Position numbers and translations under genes: made by a program
In this document: positions 16,237 through 23,920 of the stretch, in pieces
How positions within the stretch are numbered: the stretch's first letter is position 1
Layout: each line of letters opens with the position of its first letter
Origin: Aquaspirillum sp. LM1
GTDB taxonomy: Bacteria > Pseudomonadota > Gammaproteobacteria > Burkholderiales > Aquaspirillaceae
Length of the DNA stretch: 64,000 nt
Assembly (NCBI RefSeq): GCF_002002905.1
Contig: NZ_CP019509.1
Span: 62,001-126,000 of the forward strand
Reading direction: 5' to 3'
Notes under the pieces: model-generated
What the model was told of the DNA's origin: nothing
Seen by the model: only the letters and a program-made list of their open reading frames with translations
The model's database searches: none

Positions 16237-16477
16237 GTGTTTGTGCGAATTTCAATAGATAGTCCTATTCTGAATCCGCATTTAGAGAGCAAGGATAGAC
16301 AATTGCGATATCCGTTAAGACTATTCATTTATTGTATACCCGTAGAGTTACGCTAATAGTGGCTGATCGGAGCGGACCGCACGCATTCATCTTGATGACA
16401 TTGATAGGCAACATATTCCAATGGGCTGATTGCCTTGACTGGCCATGACGCTTGCCCATTCGGCAATCGGCAAACGC

Positions 16478-16509
16478 AAAAAAAAACCGGGCGATTGCCC
16501 GGTTTTTTT
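16478..16509. terminator. bidirectional rho-independent terminator
   Basis: The stem CCGGGC-GATT-GCCCGG is flanked by an A-tract on the left and a T-tract on the right, so it can work in both directions. It lies just past the stop of the antiporter gene (minus strand). Confidence 0.85.
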
Positions 16510-16540
16510 GTCTGAAGCGCTGCCTGATGGTAACAATGCG

Positions 16541-17881
16541 TCAGGATGCCGCTGGCTGCACCAGTGCCACCGGCGCAGGCGTTGGCTTTGGTTCATCATG
16601 CGGTGCATCCGGGTGCCAGCCCAGGGTCAGCATCAGTACGGCAAAGCCAACCACATAGCCTACCGGCACATGCCAGCCCTGCTTGAGCCATTGGCTGGCC
16701 GAACGGCCTTCCGGGTACATATTGGTCAGCGCCACGCCAGCAGACGAGCCAAACCACAGCATCGAACCGCCAAAGCCCACGGCGTAAGCCAGCACGCCCC
16801 AGTCGTAGCCGCCTTGCTTGAGCGCCAGCGCGGTCAGCGGGATATTGTCAAACACTGCCGAGATAAAGCCCAGCGCCAGCGCACTCATCCACGAAGCGGG
16901 CGGCAGTTGCTCCACCGGCATCATCGACGCGCACATCACCAGCGACAGCAGAAAAATCGACCCCTTGATGGTTTCTGGCAGCAGTTCCCAGTCGTGGCGA
17001 CGTACCGGAATGGTCAGGATAATGGCCAGCCACACCGCCACGCCGATAAACGGAAAGCTGTCGGCCATCCCGGTGTAGAGCATGTTTGCACCGACATTGG
17101 TAACCACGGCAAAGGTGAGCATCACGCCGACAATAAACAGGCGGCCCCAGTCCACATGGGTGTGAGCATGGCTGTGCTTGAGGATGGGCGAGTAGGCATG
17201 CTGCTGCTTGGCGGCAAAGTAGCCGACAATCACCAGCGCCACCACGGCAGCCACATAAGCATCCAGCACCACCAGCGGGCTAACGCCGTCAATCCACATC
17301 ATGGTGGTGGTGGTGTCGCCTACCACCGAGCCCGAACCGCCAGCATTGGAGGCGGCCACAATCCCTGCCAGATAGCCCACATGTACCTTGGCCTTGAACA
17401 ACTGGTGGGCCATCGCCCCGCCAATCAGCGCGGCGGCAATATTGTCCAGAAAGCTGGAGATGAAAAACACCATCACCAGCAGGACAAACCCACCTTTCCA
17501 GTCATCCGGCAGATACTTGGGCAAAATCACCGGCACATGGCTTTTTTCAAAGTGACGCGCCAGGATGGCAAAGCCGGTCAGCAGGCAGAACAGATTGGCC
17601 ACCGTCACCCATTCATGGTGCAGATGGCCAATGAAACCGGCCACGCCCAGGCCGGTGGTAAAGCCCACCGTGGCAATCTTGTACACGCTCAGCGTGGCAA
17701 AACCGCCCAGAGCCACCCACAGGGAAAAGTGGTGAAATACCGCCACCCCCAGCAGGGTGGCGGCAAATACGATGAACTCCAGTGGAATGCCGGCAATATT
17801 CACCCCACCATTGGCAGCATGCGCAGCCAATGGCAGGAAAATACCAGCTCCCAGCAGGGTAAGACGAGAACGACAAGTCAT
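16541..17881 (-). CDS. nhaD: Na+/H+ antiporter, NhaD family
   Basis: 446 residues, with a signal-like first segment (LTLLGAGIFLPLAAHA) and about a dozen membrane segments. The two inverted halves of the ion-transporter superfamily show as FFISSFLDNIAAALIGG with ASNAGGSGSVVGDTTTT, and GFISAVFDNIPLTALALK with GFGGSMLWFGSSAGVALTN. The D-N motifs in the discontinuous helices are the expected ion site. A His-rich loop (HSHAHTHVD) separates the halves. It lies downstream of rnfH on the same strand. Rnf pumps Na+ or H+ and is driven in reverse by the ion gradient during nitrogen fixation, so an antiporter beside it makes physiological sense. The family call is good; a related ArsB/NhaD-type carrier is possible. 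Confidence 0.82.
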   Translation of the reverse strand: MTCRSRLTLLGAGIFLPLAAHAANGGVNIAGIPLEFIVFAATLLGVAVFHHFSLWVALGGFATLSVYKIATVGFTTGLGVAGFIGHLHHEWVTVANLFCLLTGFAILARHFEKSHVPVILPKYLPDDWKGGFVLLVMVFFISSFLDNIAAALIGGAMAHQLFKAKVHVGYLAGIVAASNAGGSGSVVGDTTTTMMWIDGVSPLVVLDAYVAAVVALVIVGYFAAKQQHAYSPILKHSHAHTHVDWGRLFIVGVMLTFAVVTNVGANMLYTGMADSFPFIGVAVWLAIILTIPVRRHDWELLPETIKGSIFLLSLVMCASMMPVEQLPPASWMSALALGFISAVFDNIPLTALALKQGGYDWGVLAYAVGFGGSMLWFGSSAGVALTNMYPEGRSASQWLKQGWHVPVGYVVGFAVLMLTLGWHPDAPHDEPKPTPAPVALVQPAAS

Positions 17882-18051
17882 GATGGCTTACTCTCTAGAG
17901 AGTCTAAGGAAACGTGATGCTTGCCCGGTGCAAGCAGATGAACTCGGTGTGCGAATCATCCGGTAAGCCAATCAGCGGGCAAGACATCCTGATTAGGGGT
18001 AGCGAGTATAGCGAAAGACCCATCCGGCCATGGATAGGGGGATTCCCTATA
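17882..18051 (-). other. structured leader between rnfH and the antiporter gene
   Basis: This 170-base gap contains several short hairpins on the minus strand: AATCAG/CTGATT, TGCTTGC/GCAAGCA, and the palindrome CTCTCTAGAGAG a few bases before the antiporter start. It could be a cis-regulatory leader, but I match it to no known riboswitch class. Confidence 0.3.
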
Positions 18052-18324
18052 TCAATCATCCGCCGGGGTGTCCCGACGCGGTACGGTTTCCGGATCGGCA
18101 ATGATGGGCCGGTAAATTTCCACCCGATCCCCCGCCTTGAGCGCTGTGCTGGGCTTGACTACCCGGCCAAAAATGCCCACCTTGCGCTCGGCCAGATCCA
18201 CATGCGGAAACTGCTTGAGAATGCCGGAGCGCTCAATGGCGTCCACCACGGTGGATTCCTCCGGTACGTCCAGGCTCAGCCAGACTTGCTGGCCGGGTTC
18301 GGAATACACAACACCCACTTGCAT
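18052..18324 (-). CDS. rnfH: RnfH family protein (ubiquitin-like fold)
   Basis: 90 residues from the ATG at 18324, preceded by AAAGGAG. Recognisable family motifs are VGVVYSEPGQQ near the N-terminus, then VGIFGRVVKPSTALKAGDRVEIYRPI. RnfH is a small beta-grasp protein often encoded at the end of rnf operons in diazotrophs. Its role is unclear, possibly in assembling or maturing the complex. A hairpin at 18413-18446 separates it from rnfE. Confidence 0.88.
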   Translation of the reverse strand: MQVGVVYSEPGQQVWLSLDVPEESTVVDAIERSGILKQFPHVDLAERKVGIFGRVVKPSTALKAGDRVEIYRPIIADPETVPRRDTPADD

Positions 18325-18412
18325 GGCATGCTCCTTTACATCGTTTGCATCAAGACACCCCAACCCAGGCAACAGGCATTATCCCATTATCCGGTAGGGG
18401 ACGGTTCAAGAC

Positions 18413-18446
18413 ACCGGTCAGCCACGCCACAACGCGGCTGACCGGT
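18413..18446 (-). terminator. hairpin after rnfE
   Basis: An 11-bp stem ACCGGTCAGCC/GGCTGACCGGT with a 12-base loop lies between rnfE and rnfH. Without a T-tract it may reduce rather than stop transcription into rnfH. Confidence 0.45.
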
Positions 18447-18464
18447 CAATCAGCGCCGGCAGGC

Positions 18465-19160
18465 TCAGCAGTGCGCCGGTTCGGCATGCGCCGGGGCGGG
18501 CTTGCCGGCATGGCGCGCCTGACGGGCTTCCATGGCGCGCTTGCCTGCCAGCAAGAACCCCAGGATGGCAAAGCCACCCGGTGGCAAAATCATCAGCAGT
18601 GCGCCGCCGTAGCCCGGCAGCGTCATTTCCAGAAAGGCAAAACCGGGGCCCAGCAGGTTTGAGGCATTGCTGAACAGGGTGCCCGAACCAAAAAACTCGC
18701 GGATCAGGCCAATCACCGTCAGCGCGCCGGTAAAGCCCAGGCCCATGGCCAGGCCGTCCACGGCTGAAATCAACACGCCGTTTTTCACTGCAAATGCCTC
18801 AGCGCGGCCCAGAATGGCGCAGTTGACCACAATCAGCGCAATAAACAGGCCCAGCACCTTGTACAAATCATGCATCCAGGCGTTGAGCGCCATGTCCACC
18901 ACAGTCACCAGGCCGGCAATCACCACCACAAACACCGGAATGCGTACCTGCGAGCTGACGGTGTGGCGAATCATCGACACCAGAATATTGGACACAATCA
19001 GCACGGCAGTGGTAGCCAGCCCCATGCCCAGGCCATTGGTGCCGCTGGTGGTCACCGCCATGGTCGGACACATGGCCAGCAGTTGGGCAAACACCACGTT
19101 TTGCCCCCACAGCCCTTCCTTCATTACATTGCCCACCGAGGGCGTATTGCTGTCAGCCAT
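18465..19160 (-). CDS. rnfE: Rnf electron-transport complex subunit E
   Basis: 231 residues with about six membrane segments. Typical RnfE/NqrD features are the N-terminal GLWGQNVVFAQLLAMCPTMAV and the AILGRAEAFA motif. It pairs with RnfA in the membrane core, with opposite topology, and forms part of the iron-cluster and ion path. It is two bases downstream of rnfG. The C-terminus is His-rich (PAHAEPAHC). Confidence 0.93.
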   Translation of the reverse strand: MADSNTPSVGNVMKEGLWGQNVVFAQLLAMCPTMAVTTSGTNGLGMGLATTAVLIVSNILVSMIRHTVSSQVRIPVFVVVIAGLVTVVDMALNAWMHDLYKVLGLFIALIVVNCAILGRAEAFAVKNGVLISAVDGLAMGLGFTGALTVIGLIREFFGSGTLFSNASNLLGPGFAFLEMTLPGYGGALLMILPPGGFAILGFLLAGKRAMEARQARHAGKPAPAHAEPAHC

Positions 19161-19162
19161 GT

Positions 19163-19777
19163 TCAGCCTCCCAGAATGTCGGTTTTGTGCTCACTGAAAA
19201 ACACCATGCCGCCCTTGACCGCCTTGACCACGGCGCGCGGGGTGATGGTGGCGCCGGCAAACTGGTCGAATACACCACCGTCCTTTTTCACCGCCCATTT
19301 GTCTGCCGGTGGCTCGCCCAGAGACTTGCCGTCAAAGCTCAAAATCCATTTGTCCTTGGCAATTTCAATCTTGTCGCCCAGACCAGGGGTTTCGGTGTGC
19401 TTGAGCACGCGGGCACCCAGCATCTTGCCGCTGACATCCACGGCCATCAGCACGGCAATTTCGCCGCTGTAGCCGCGCTCGCTGACCTGAAACACCACGC
19501 CTTTGAGCTCGCTGCCCAGCCGGGCGCGGTAAATGGTCAGCGGTTTGTCCTTGTATTGCAGGGTGACCACATCCTTGACCAGATCATTGTCGGCAAAGCC
19601 CTTGGGCAGCACTTCGCTGAGCGAATTGCGCAGGTCGGCGGCTTCGGCGGCGGCAATGGCATCGTGGGTACTGCTGGCTGCTACGGCCAGTGCGCCGCTG
19701 ACCAGCAGCGCCACCGTGCCCAGCAGCACCGGCTGATAGCCGAGTTTTTCCCGAATGGCGTCCAGATTCATCTTCAT
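19163..19777 (-). CDS. rnfG: Rnf electron-transport complex subunit G
   Basis: 204 residues: one N-terminal membrane anchor and a periplasmic FMN-binding domain. The motif FAGATITPRAVV contains the threonine that carries covalent FMN. The segment HTETPGLGDKIE is also typical. The stop overlaps nothing downstream, and rnfE starts two bases later. Its start overlaps the end of rnfD by four bases, so the pair is translationally coupled. Confidence 0.93.
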   Translation of the reverse strand: MKMNLDAIREKLGYQPVLLGTVALLVSGALAVAASSTHDAIAAAEAADLRNSLSEVLPKGFADNDLVKDVVTLQYKDKPLTIYRARLGSELKGVVFQVSERGYSGEIAVLMAVDVSGKMLGARVLKHTETPGLGDKIEIAKDKWILSFDGKSLGEPPADKWAVKKDGGVFDQFAGATITPRAVVKAVKGGMVFFSEHKTDILGG

Positions 19778-20871
19778 GCCTCCTTGGCAGCCGGAACATC
19801 CAGCGGTTTACCGTTGCGCTGACGCCCCAGGATGCGCGGCTTGAAGGCGCGGTCCAGCATGGGAGTCAGGGCGTTCATGAACAGCACGGCAAACGCCATG
19901 CCCTCGGGGTAGCCGCCCCAGGTGCGGATAATCCAGGTCAAGAGGCCAATGCCCAGCCCGAACAGCAGCTTGCCCAGTGGGGTGGTGGGCGAAGTGACAT
20001 AATCGGTGGCGATAAAGAACGCCCCCAGAATGGCCGCCCCGGACAGAATATGGCTGGCAGGGTCCAGGTAATGTGCCGGATCGACACTGTGGCCAATGGC
20101 GGCAGGAATGGCCAGCCCGGCCAGCACGGCCAGCGGGATATGCCAGGCGATGATGCGCGTAGCCAGCAGATACAGCCCCCCGGCCAGCAGCAGCGCCGCG
20201 CTGGATTCGCCCAGGCTGCCGGTGCGGATGCCATGCCAGGCCGCCGCCGCTGGCGCATGGCCGCTGGTCAGGCTGTGCAGCAGGTCAATGCCGCGCGACA
20301 GTTCGGTTTTGGCGTAGCCCAGCGGCGAGGCGCTGGCCATGGCGTCGGGGATGCCGGTGACGCCCAGCACAATAAACAGGCTTTCGGTAAACCCCGGTGC
20401 CGACAGGCTGGCCTGCGCGCCAGGCAGCACCCAGGTGGTCAGCGGCAGCGGAAACGACACCAGCAGCGCCACCCGTGCCACCATGGCCGGGTTGAACACA
20501 TTCTGGCCCAGGCCGCCAAACACCTGCTTGCCAATCACGATGGCCAGAAACCCGCCCACCACCGGCACCCACCACGGCGACCATGGCGGCAGGGTCAGCG
20601 CCAGCAGCCAGCCAGTGAGCAGCGCCGAATGGTCTTTCAGCGCCCGCGATGGACGCGGATCGCCTTTCAGGCGCAGGCACAGCGCCTCAAACCCCACACA
20701 GGACAGCAAGGTGAGCGCCCAGACCAAAAACGACGGCCAGCCGTACAGCCAGAAGGCAAACAGGGTAGCTGGCACCAGCGCCAGTTCAACCCGCATCATG
20801 GTGCCGGCCACGGTCTTGCCGGCATGGGCATGCGGCGAGGCAACCGGGCGGGAAGTGGAAACAGCGCTCAT
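19774..20871 (-). CDS. rnfD: Rnf electron-transport complex subunit D
   Basis: 365 residues with eight or more membrane segments of the RnfD/NqrB family. Visible family features are KQVFGGLGQNVFNPAM, FIATDYVTSPTTPLGK and WGGYPEGMAFAVLFMN. Homologues carry covalent FMN on Thr and riboflavin and form the ion-translocating module. The gene overlaps rnfC and rnfG by four bases at each end. Confidence 0.93.
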   Translation of the reverse strand: MSAVSTSRPVASPHAHAGKTVAGTMMRVELALVPATLFAFWLYGWPSFLVWALTLLSCVGFEALCLRLKGDPRPSRALKDHSALLTGWLLALTLPPWSPWWVPVVGGFLAIVIGKQVFGGLGQNVFNPAMVARVALLVSFPLPLTTWVLPGAQASLSAPGFTESLFIVLGVTGIPDAMASASPLGYAKTELSRGIDLLHSLTSGHAPAAAAWHGIRTGSLGESSAALLLAGGLYLLATRIIAWHIPLAVLAGLAIPAAIGHSVDPAHYLDPASHILSGAAILGAFFIATDYVTSPTTPLGKLLFGLGIGLLTWIIRTWGGYPEGMAFAVLFMNALTPMLDRAFKPRILGRQRNGKPLDVPAAKEA

Positions 20872-22403
20872 GTGGGTTCTCCCTGTGGGCTGGCTTCGGC
20901 GCTGGCAGCGGTTTTGGCCGCAGCAGCAGCGGCAGCAGCGGCGCGTTCGGCCTTGCGCTTGGCGGCGGCTTCGGCTTTTTCGCGCGCTTCCTCTGCCAGC
21001 CGGGCTTCACGCGCCTGCGCCAGTTTCTTGGTGGATTCCATCCGCAAGGTGGCGCGATCGCGGGCAGACAATTCGTTTTTGGCGTAGGTGAAGTGCTGCA
21101 CCAGCGGAATGCTCGACGGGCACACATAGGCGCAACAGCCACAGGCAATGCAATCTTTCAGCCCCAGGTCCACCGCTTCGCCCAGCGCTTCCTTGCGGAT
21201 ATGCGCGGCCATATCCAGCGGCAGCAGCCCCATCGGGCAGGCTTCAACACAACTGCCGCAGCGGATGCAGTCGTGGGCCTCTTCGTCGCGGGCTTCTTCG
21301 CGGTCCAGCGCCAGAATGCCGCTCACGCCTTTCATCACCGGCACCCGCCAGTGCTGCACTTGCGAGCCCATCATCGGCCCGCCAATCACCCGCCGGGCCA
21401 GGCCAATGCCATCGCCCTTCAGGCCGCCGACAAACGCCAGCACATCCTGCGCCAGCGCCCCCAGCGGTACGTCCACATTGCCGGGCGCGCTCACACAGGC
21501 ACCGCTGACTGTCACCAGCCGCGACACCAGCGGGCGGCCTTCGCGCACGGCCTGCGACACCGCCAGCGCCGTACCCACGTTATTGACCAGCACGCCCGCG
21601 TCAAACGAGCGGCCATCGGCGGGTACTTCAATGCCAGTCAGGGTTTTCACCATCTGCTTGTCAAAGCCCATCGGAAAGCGCGCCGGCACCGGGCAGACGC
21701 GCACCTCGGCAAAACCGGCGGCAGCAGCCTGCATGGCGGCAATCGCCTCGGGCTTGTTGTCTTCAATGCCAATCAGCGCCTGTTTGGCCCCCGAGGCATA
21801 CACAATCAGGCGCACGCCATCCACCACGCCAGCGGCCTGGGTGCGCATCAGCACATCGTCACAGGACAGATACGGCTCGCATTCGCCGCCATTGATGATC
21901 ACCGTGTGGATGCCGGCGCGGTTGGCCCCGGTCAGCTTGACTGCCGACGGGAAGGTGCCACCGCCCATACCCACCACGCCGGCAGCCGCCACTTTCTTGT
22001 TCAGCTCTGCTGGCGACAGGGCAAACGGGTCGTCGCAGCCTTGCAACGCAATCCATTCGTCCAGACCATCCGGCTCCAGCACAATGGCCGGCATGGTCAG
22101 CCCGGACGGGTGTGGCGCGGTCACTTCGCTGATGGCCACCACGGTGCCGGAGGTGGACGCATGCACCGGGGCCGACACCATGCCCTGGGCTTCGGCCAGA
22201 CACTGGCCTTTTTTCACTTTTTGCCCCACCAGCACCACCGGGCGCGCGGGCGCGCCAGAATGCTGCGACAGCGGCAGATACAGCCGGTCCGGGGCGGGCA
22301 TCACCCGGATTGGTGCATCAGCCGCCGGGCGTTTGCGGTCGTCCGGGTGAATGCCCCAGTCGGCACTGCCCAGCAGTTTGTCCAGCAAGGTACGCATGTT
22401 CAT
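20868..22403 (-). CDS. rnfC: Rnf electron-transport complex subunit C
   Basis: 511 residues from the ATG at 22403; the open frame upstream overlaps rnfB and is not needed. A nucleotide-binding and FMN domain is seen in GVVGMGGGTFPSAVKL and INGGECEPYLSCDD. Two ferredoxin-type 4Fe-4S motifs follow, CIRCGSCVEACP and CIACGCCAYVCP. The protein ends in a highly charged Ala/Lys/Glu tail that probably forms coiled coil. RnfC is the NADH- or ferredoxin-facing peripheral subunit. The tail is as in other proteobacterial RnfC. Confidence 0.93.
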   Translation of the reverse strand: MNMRTLLDKLLGSADWGIHPDDRKRPAADAPIRVMPAPDRLYLPLSQHSGAPARPVVLVGQKVKKGQCLAEAQGMVSAPVHASTSGTVVAISEVTAPHPSGLTMPAIVLEPDGLDEWIALQGCDDPFALSPAELNKKVAAAGVVGMGGGTFPSAVKLTGANRAGIHTVIINGGECEPYLSCDDVLMRTQAAGVVDGVRLIVYASGAKQALIGIEDNKPEAIAAMQAAAAGFAEVRVCPVPARFPMGFDKQMVKTLTGIEVPADGRSFDAGVLVNNVGTALAVSQAVREGRPLVSRLVTVSGACVSAPGNVDVPLGALAQDVLAFVGGLKGDGIGLARRVIGGPMMGSQVQHWRVPVMKGVSGILALDREEARDEEAHDCIRCGSCVEACPMGLLPLDMAAHIRKEALGEAVDLGLKDCIACGCCAYVCPSSIPLVQHFTYAKNELSARDRATLRMESTKKLAQAREARLAEEAREKAEAAAKRKAERAAAAAAAAAKTAASAEASPQGEPT

Positions 22404-22429
22404 GATGACTTGATCCTTGGCAATCGCAA

Positions 22430-22969
22430 TCAGGCGGCCGCAGTGGCCGGGGCCGGGCGCGGCATCACCCAGTGTTGCAGGGTCACCGGCACCGGCTTCA
22501 TCAGCAGGGCTTCGGTTGGGCACACCGGCACGCAGCTTTCACAGCCAGTGCAGGCTTCGCGCAGCACGTTGTGGATTTGCCGGGCGGCGCCCACAATGGC
22601 GTCAGTCGGGCACACCTTGGCGCAGCGGCAGCAGCCAATGCACAGCTCTTCGGCCACCGCAGCCAGCTTGGGGCCGGAATCGTCCATGCCCGACAAGTCC
22701 AGCGCCAGGTCCAGCTTGGCCGCCAGCGCGCTGGCCAGTGCCTTGCCGCCCGGCGGGCACAGTGTGGCGGGTGCCGAGCCATCCACCAGCGCAGCCGCTG
22801 CGCCGGAACAGCCCGGAAAACCGCACTGGCCGCAATTGGAACCCGGCATCATGTCGATCACTTCGTCCACCAGCGGGTTGCCTTCCACCTGCAAGAAGCG
22901 GTTGGCCACACCCAGCACAATCCCCAGCACGGCGGCCAGGACCGTCAAACTCAATACGGCAGCAAGCAT
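22430..22969 (-). CDS. rnfB: Rnf electron-transport complex subunit B (ferredoxin)
   Basis: 179 residues. An N-terminal membrane anchor is followed by the CGQCGFPGCSG cluster motif and two ferredoxin 4Fe-4S motifs (CIGCCRCAKVCP and CTGCESCVPVCP). RnfB passes electrons between RnfC and the soluble ferredoxin that feeds nitrogenase. It lies between rnfA and rnfC with short gaps of 18 and 26 bases. Confidence 0.94.
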   Translation of the reverse strand: MLAAVLSLTVLAAVLGIVLGVANRFLQVEGNPLVDEVIDMMPGSNCGQCGFPGCSGAAAALVDGSAPATLCPPGGKALASALAAKLDLALDLSGMDDSGPKLAAVAEELCIGCCRCAKVCPTDAIVGAARQIHNVLREACTGCESCVPVCPTEALLMKPVPVTLQHWVMPRPAPATAAA

Positions 22970-22987
22970 GAGGGTTTCCTTTCAGAG

Positions 22988-23566
22988 TCAGATGTTCAGG
23001 CCAGAGAAGCCCATGAAGGCCAGCGCCAGCAGGCTGATGGTGACAAACGCAATCGGCGCGCCGTCAAAGGCGTCGGGCACTCTGGATAACGCCACCCGCT
23101 CGCGCAGGCCGGCAAAAATCACCATCACCAGGGTAAAGCCCATGGCCGAGCCAAAACCGTACACCAGGCTCTTGAACAGGCCGAACTGCTGCGAGATGTT
23201 CAGCAGCGCCACACCCAGCACGGCGCAATTGGTGGTAATCAGCGGCAGGTAAATGCCCAGTGACTGGTAGAGGCCAGGGCTGATCTTGCGGATCACCATT
23301 TCGGTAAACTGCACCACAGCGGCAATCACCAGGATGAAGGTGAGGATGCGCAGGTAGGACAGGCCCAGCGGGGCCAGCAGCCAGTTTTCCAGCATCCAGG
23401 AGGCACCCGCTGCCAGGGTAATCACAAAGGTAGTGGCCAGGCCCATGCCCAGCGCGCTGTCCACGCTCTTGGATACGCCCATGGCCGGGCACAAGCCAAG
23501 AAACTTCACCAGCACCACGTTGTTGACCAGGGCGGTGGACAGCAGTAGCAGAATGTATTCGCTCAT
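22988..23566 (-). CDS. rnfA: Rnf electron-transport complex subunit A
   Basis: 192 residues starting [20 protein letters not shown] at 23566, with six membrane segments. The family motifs are [15 protein letters not shown] and [11 protein letters not shown], where the cysteines ligate a membrane iron cluster. It is the first gene of the rnf operon. A sigma-54 promoter match lies at 23602-23618, about 35-50 bases before the start, and a NifA-type activator site lies at 23693-23708. The operon should therefore be expressed under nitrogen-fixing conditions. Confidence 0.94.
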   Translation of the reverse strand: MSEYILLLLSTALVNNVVLVKFLGLCPAMGVSKSVDSALGMGLATTFVITLAAGASWMLENWLLAPLGLSYLRILTFILVIAAVVQFTEMVIRKISPGLYQSLGIYLPLITTNCAVLGVALLNISQQFGLFKSLVYGFGSAMGFTLVMVIFAGLRERVALSRVPDAFDGAPIAFVTISLLALAFMGFSGLNI

Positions 23567-23601
23567 GACGGTCTCGCACACAAAAGGGAATGCCCTGTTT
23601 T

Positions 23602-23618
23602 TGCATAAGGCATGCCAC
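23602..23618 (-). promoter_or_regulatory. sigma-54 -24/-12 promoter for rnfA
   Basis: On the minus strand the sequence TGTGGCATGCCTTATGCAA has GG and GC separated by exactly ten bases and matches the TGGCAYG...TGC consensus well. It is about 35 bases upstream of the rnfA start. Confidence 0.7.
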
Positions 23619-23692
23619 ACTGGGCCAGTTTCACGCAAAGCCTTGCCAGCACTGGGTTTGTCTGATGGCGCGCGGCAAATGCTGCAGCGCAA

Positions 23693-23708
23693 TGTCGGAT
23701 ACCCGACA
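23693..23708. promoter_or_regulatory. NifA upstream activator site TGT-N10-ACA
   Basis: TGTCGGATACCCGACA is an exact TGT-N10-ACA dyad. It lies ~75-105 bases upstream of the rnfA promoter and ~65-95 bases upstream of the nifL promoter, a working distance for enhancer binding on both sides. It could serve both divergent operons. Confidence 0.65.
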
Positions 23709-23772
23709 GGGCTTTCGTCGGGTTTGTCCCTTCGGGGCCGGAATTCTGCGTGTTTGCTGCTTTTACGACACT

Positions 23773-23788
23773 CGGCACAGTTCCTGCT
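23773..23788 (+). promoter_or_regulatory. candidate sigma-54 promoter for nifLA
   Basis: CGGCACAGTTCCTGCT has GG and GC ten bases apart, with GGCAC at -24 and TGCT at -12. It is about 130 bases before the nifL start. The -24 element begins CGG rather than TGG, so the match is slightly weaker than that of rnfA. Confidence 0.5.
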
Positions 23789-23920
23789 TGAGTGTCAGGT
23801 ATGATATCGGTTCGCCCGCCCGCGCAAGGGGCTATCATGGGCGCTCCGAACACGAGAAAGGTCGGGTGTGCCGCAAGGGTGGCGCGACCCCGGCCTCACC
23901 CCAAAACTGGAGACCGCATC

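Noticed and set aside
22404-22523. Longer N-terminus for rnfC
   Set aside because: The extension overlaps rnfB and reads as non-family sequence; the ATG at 22403 gives the normal RnfC start.
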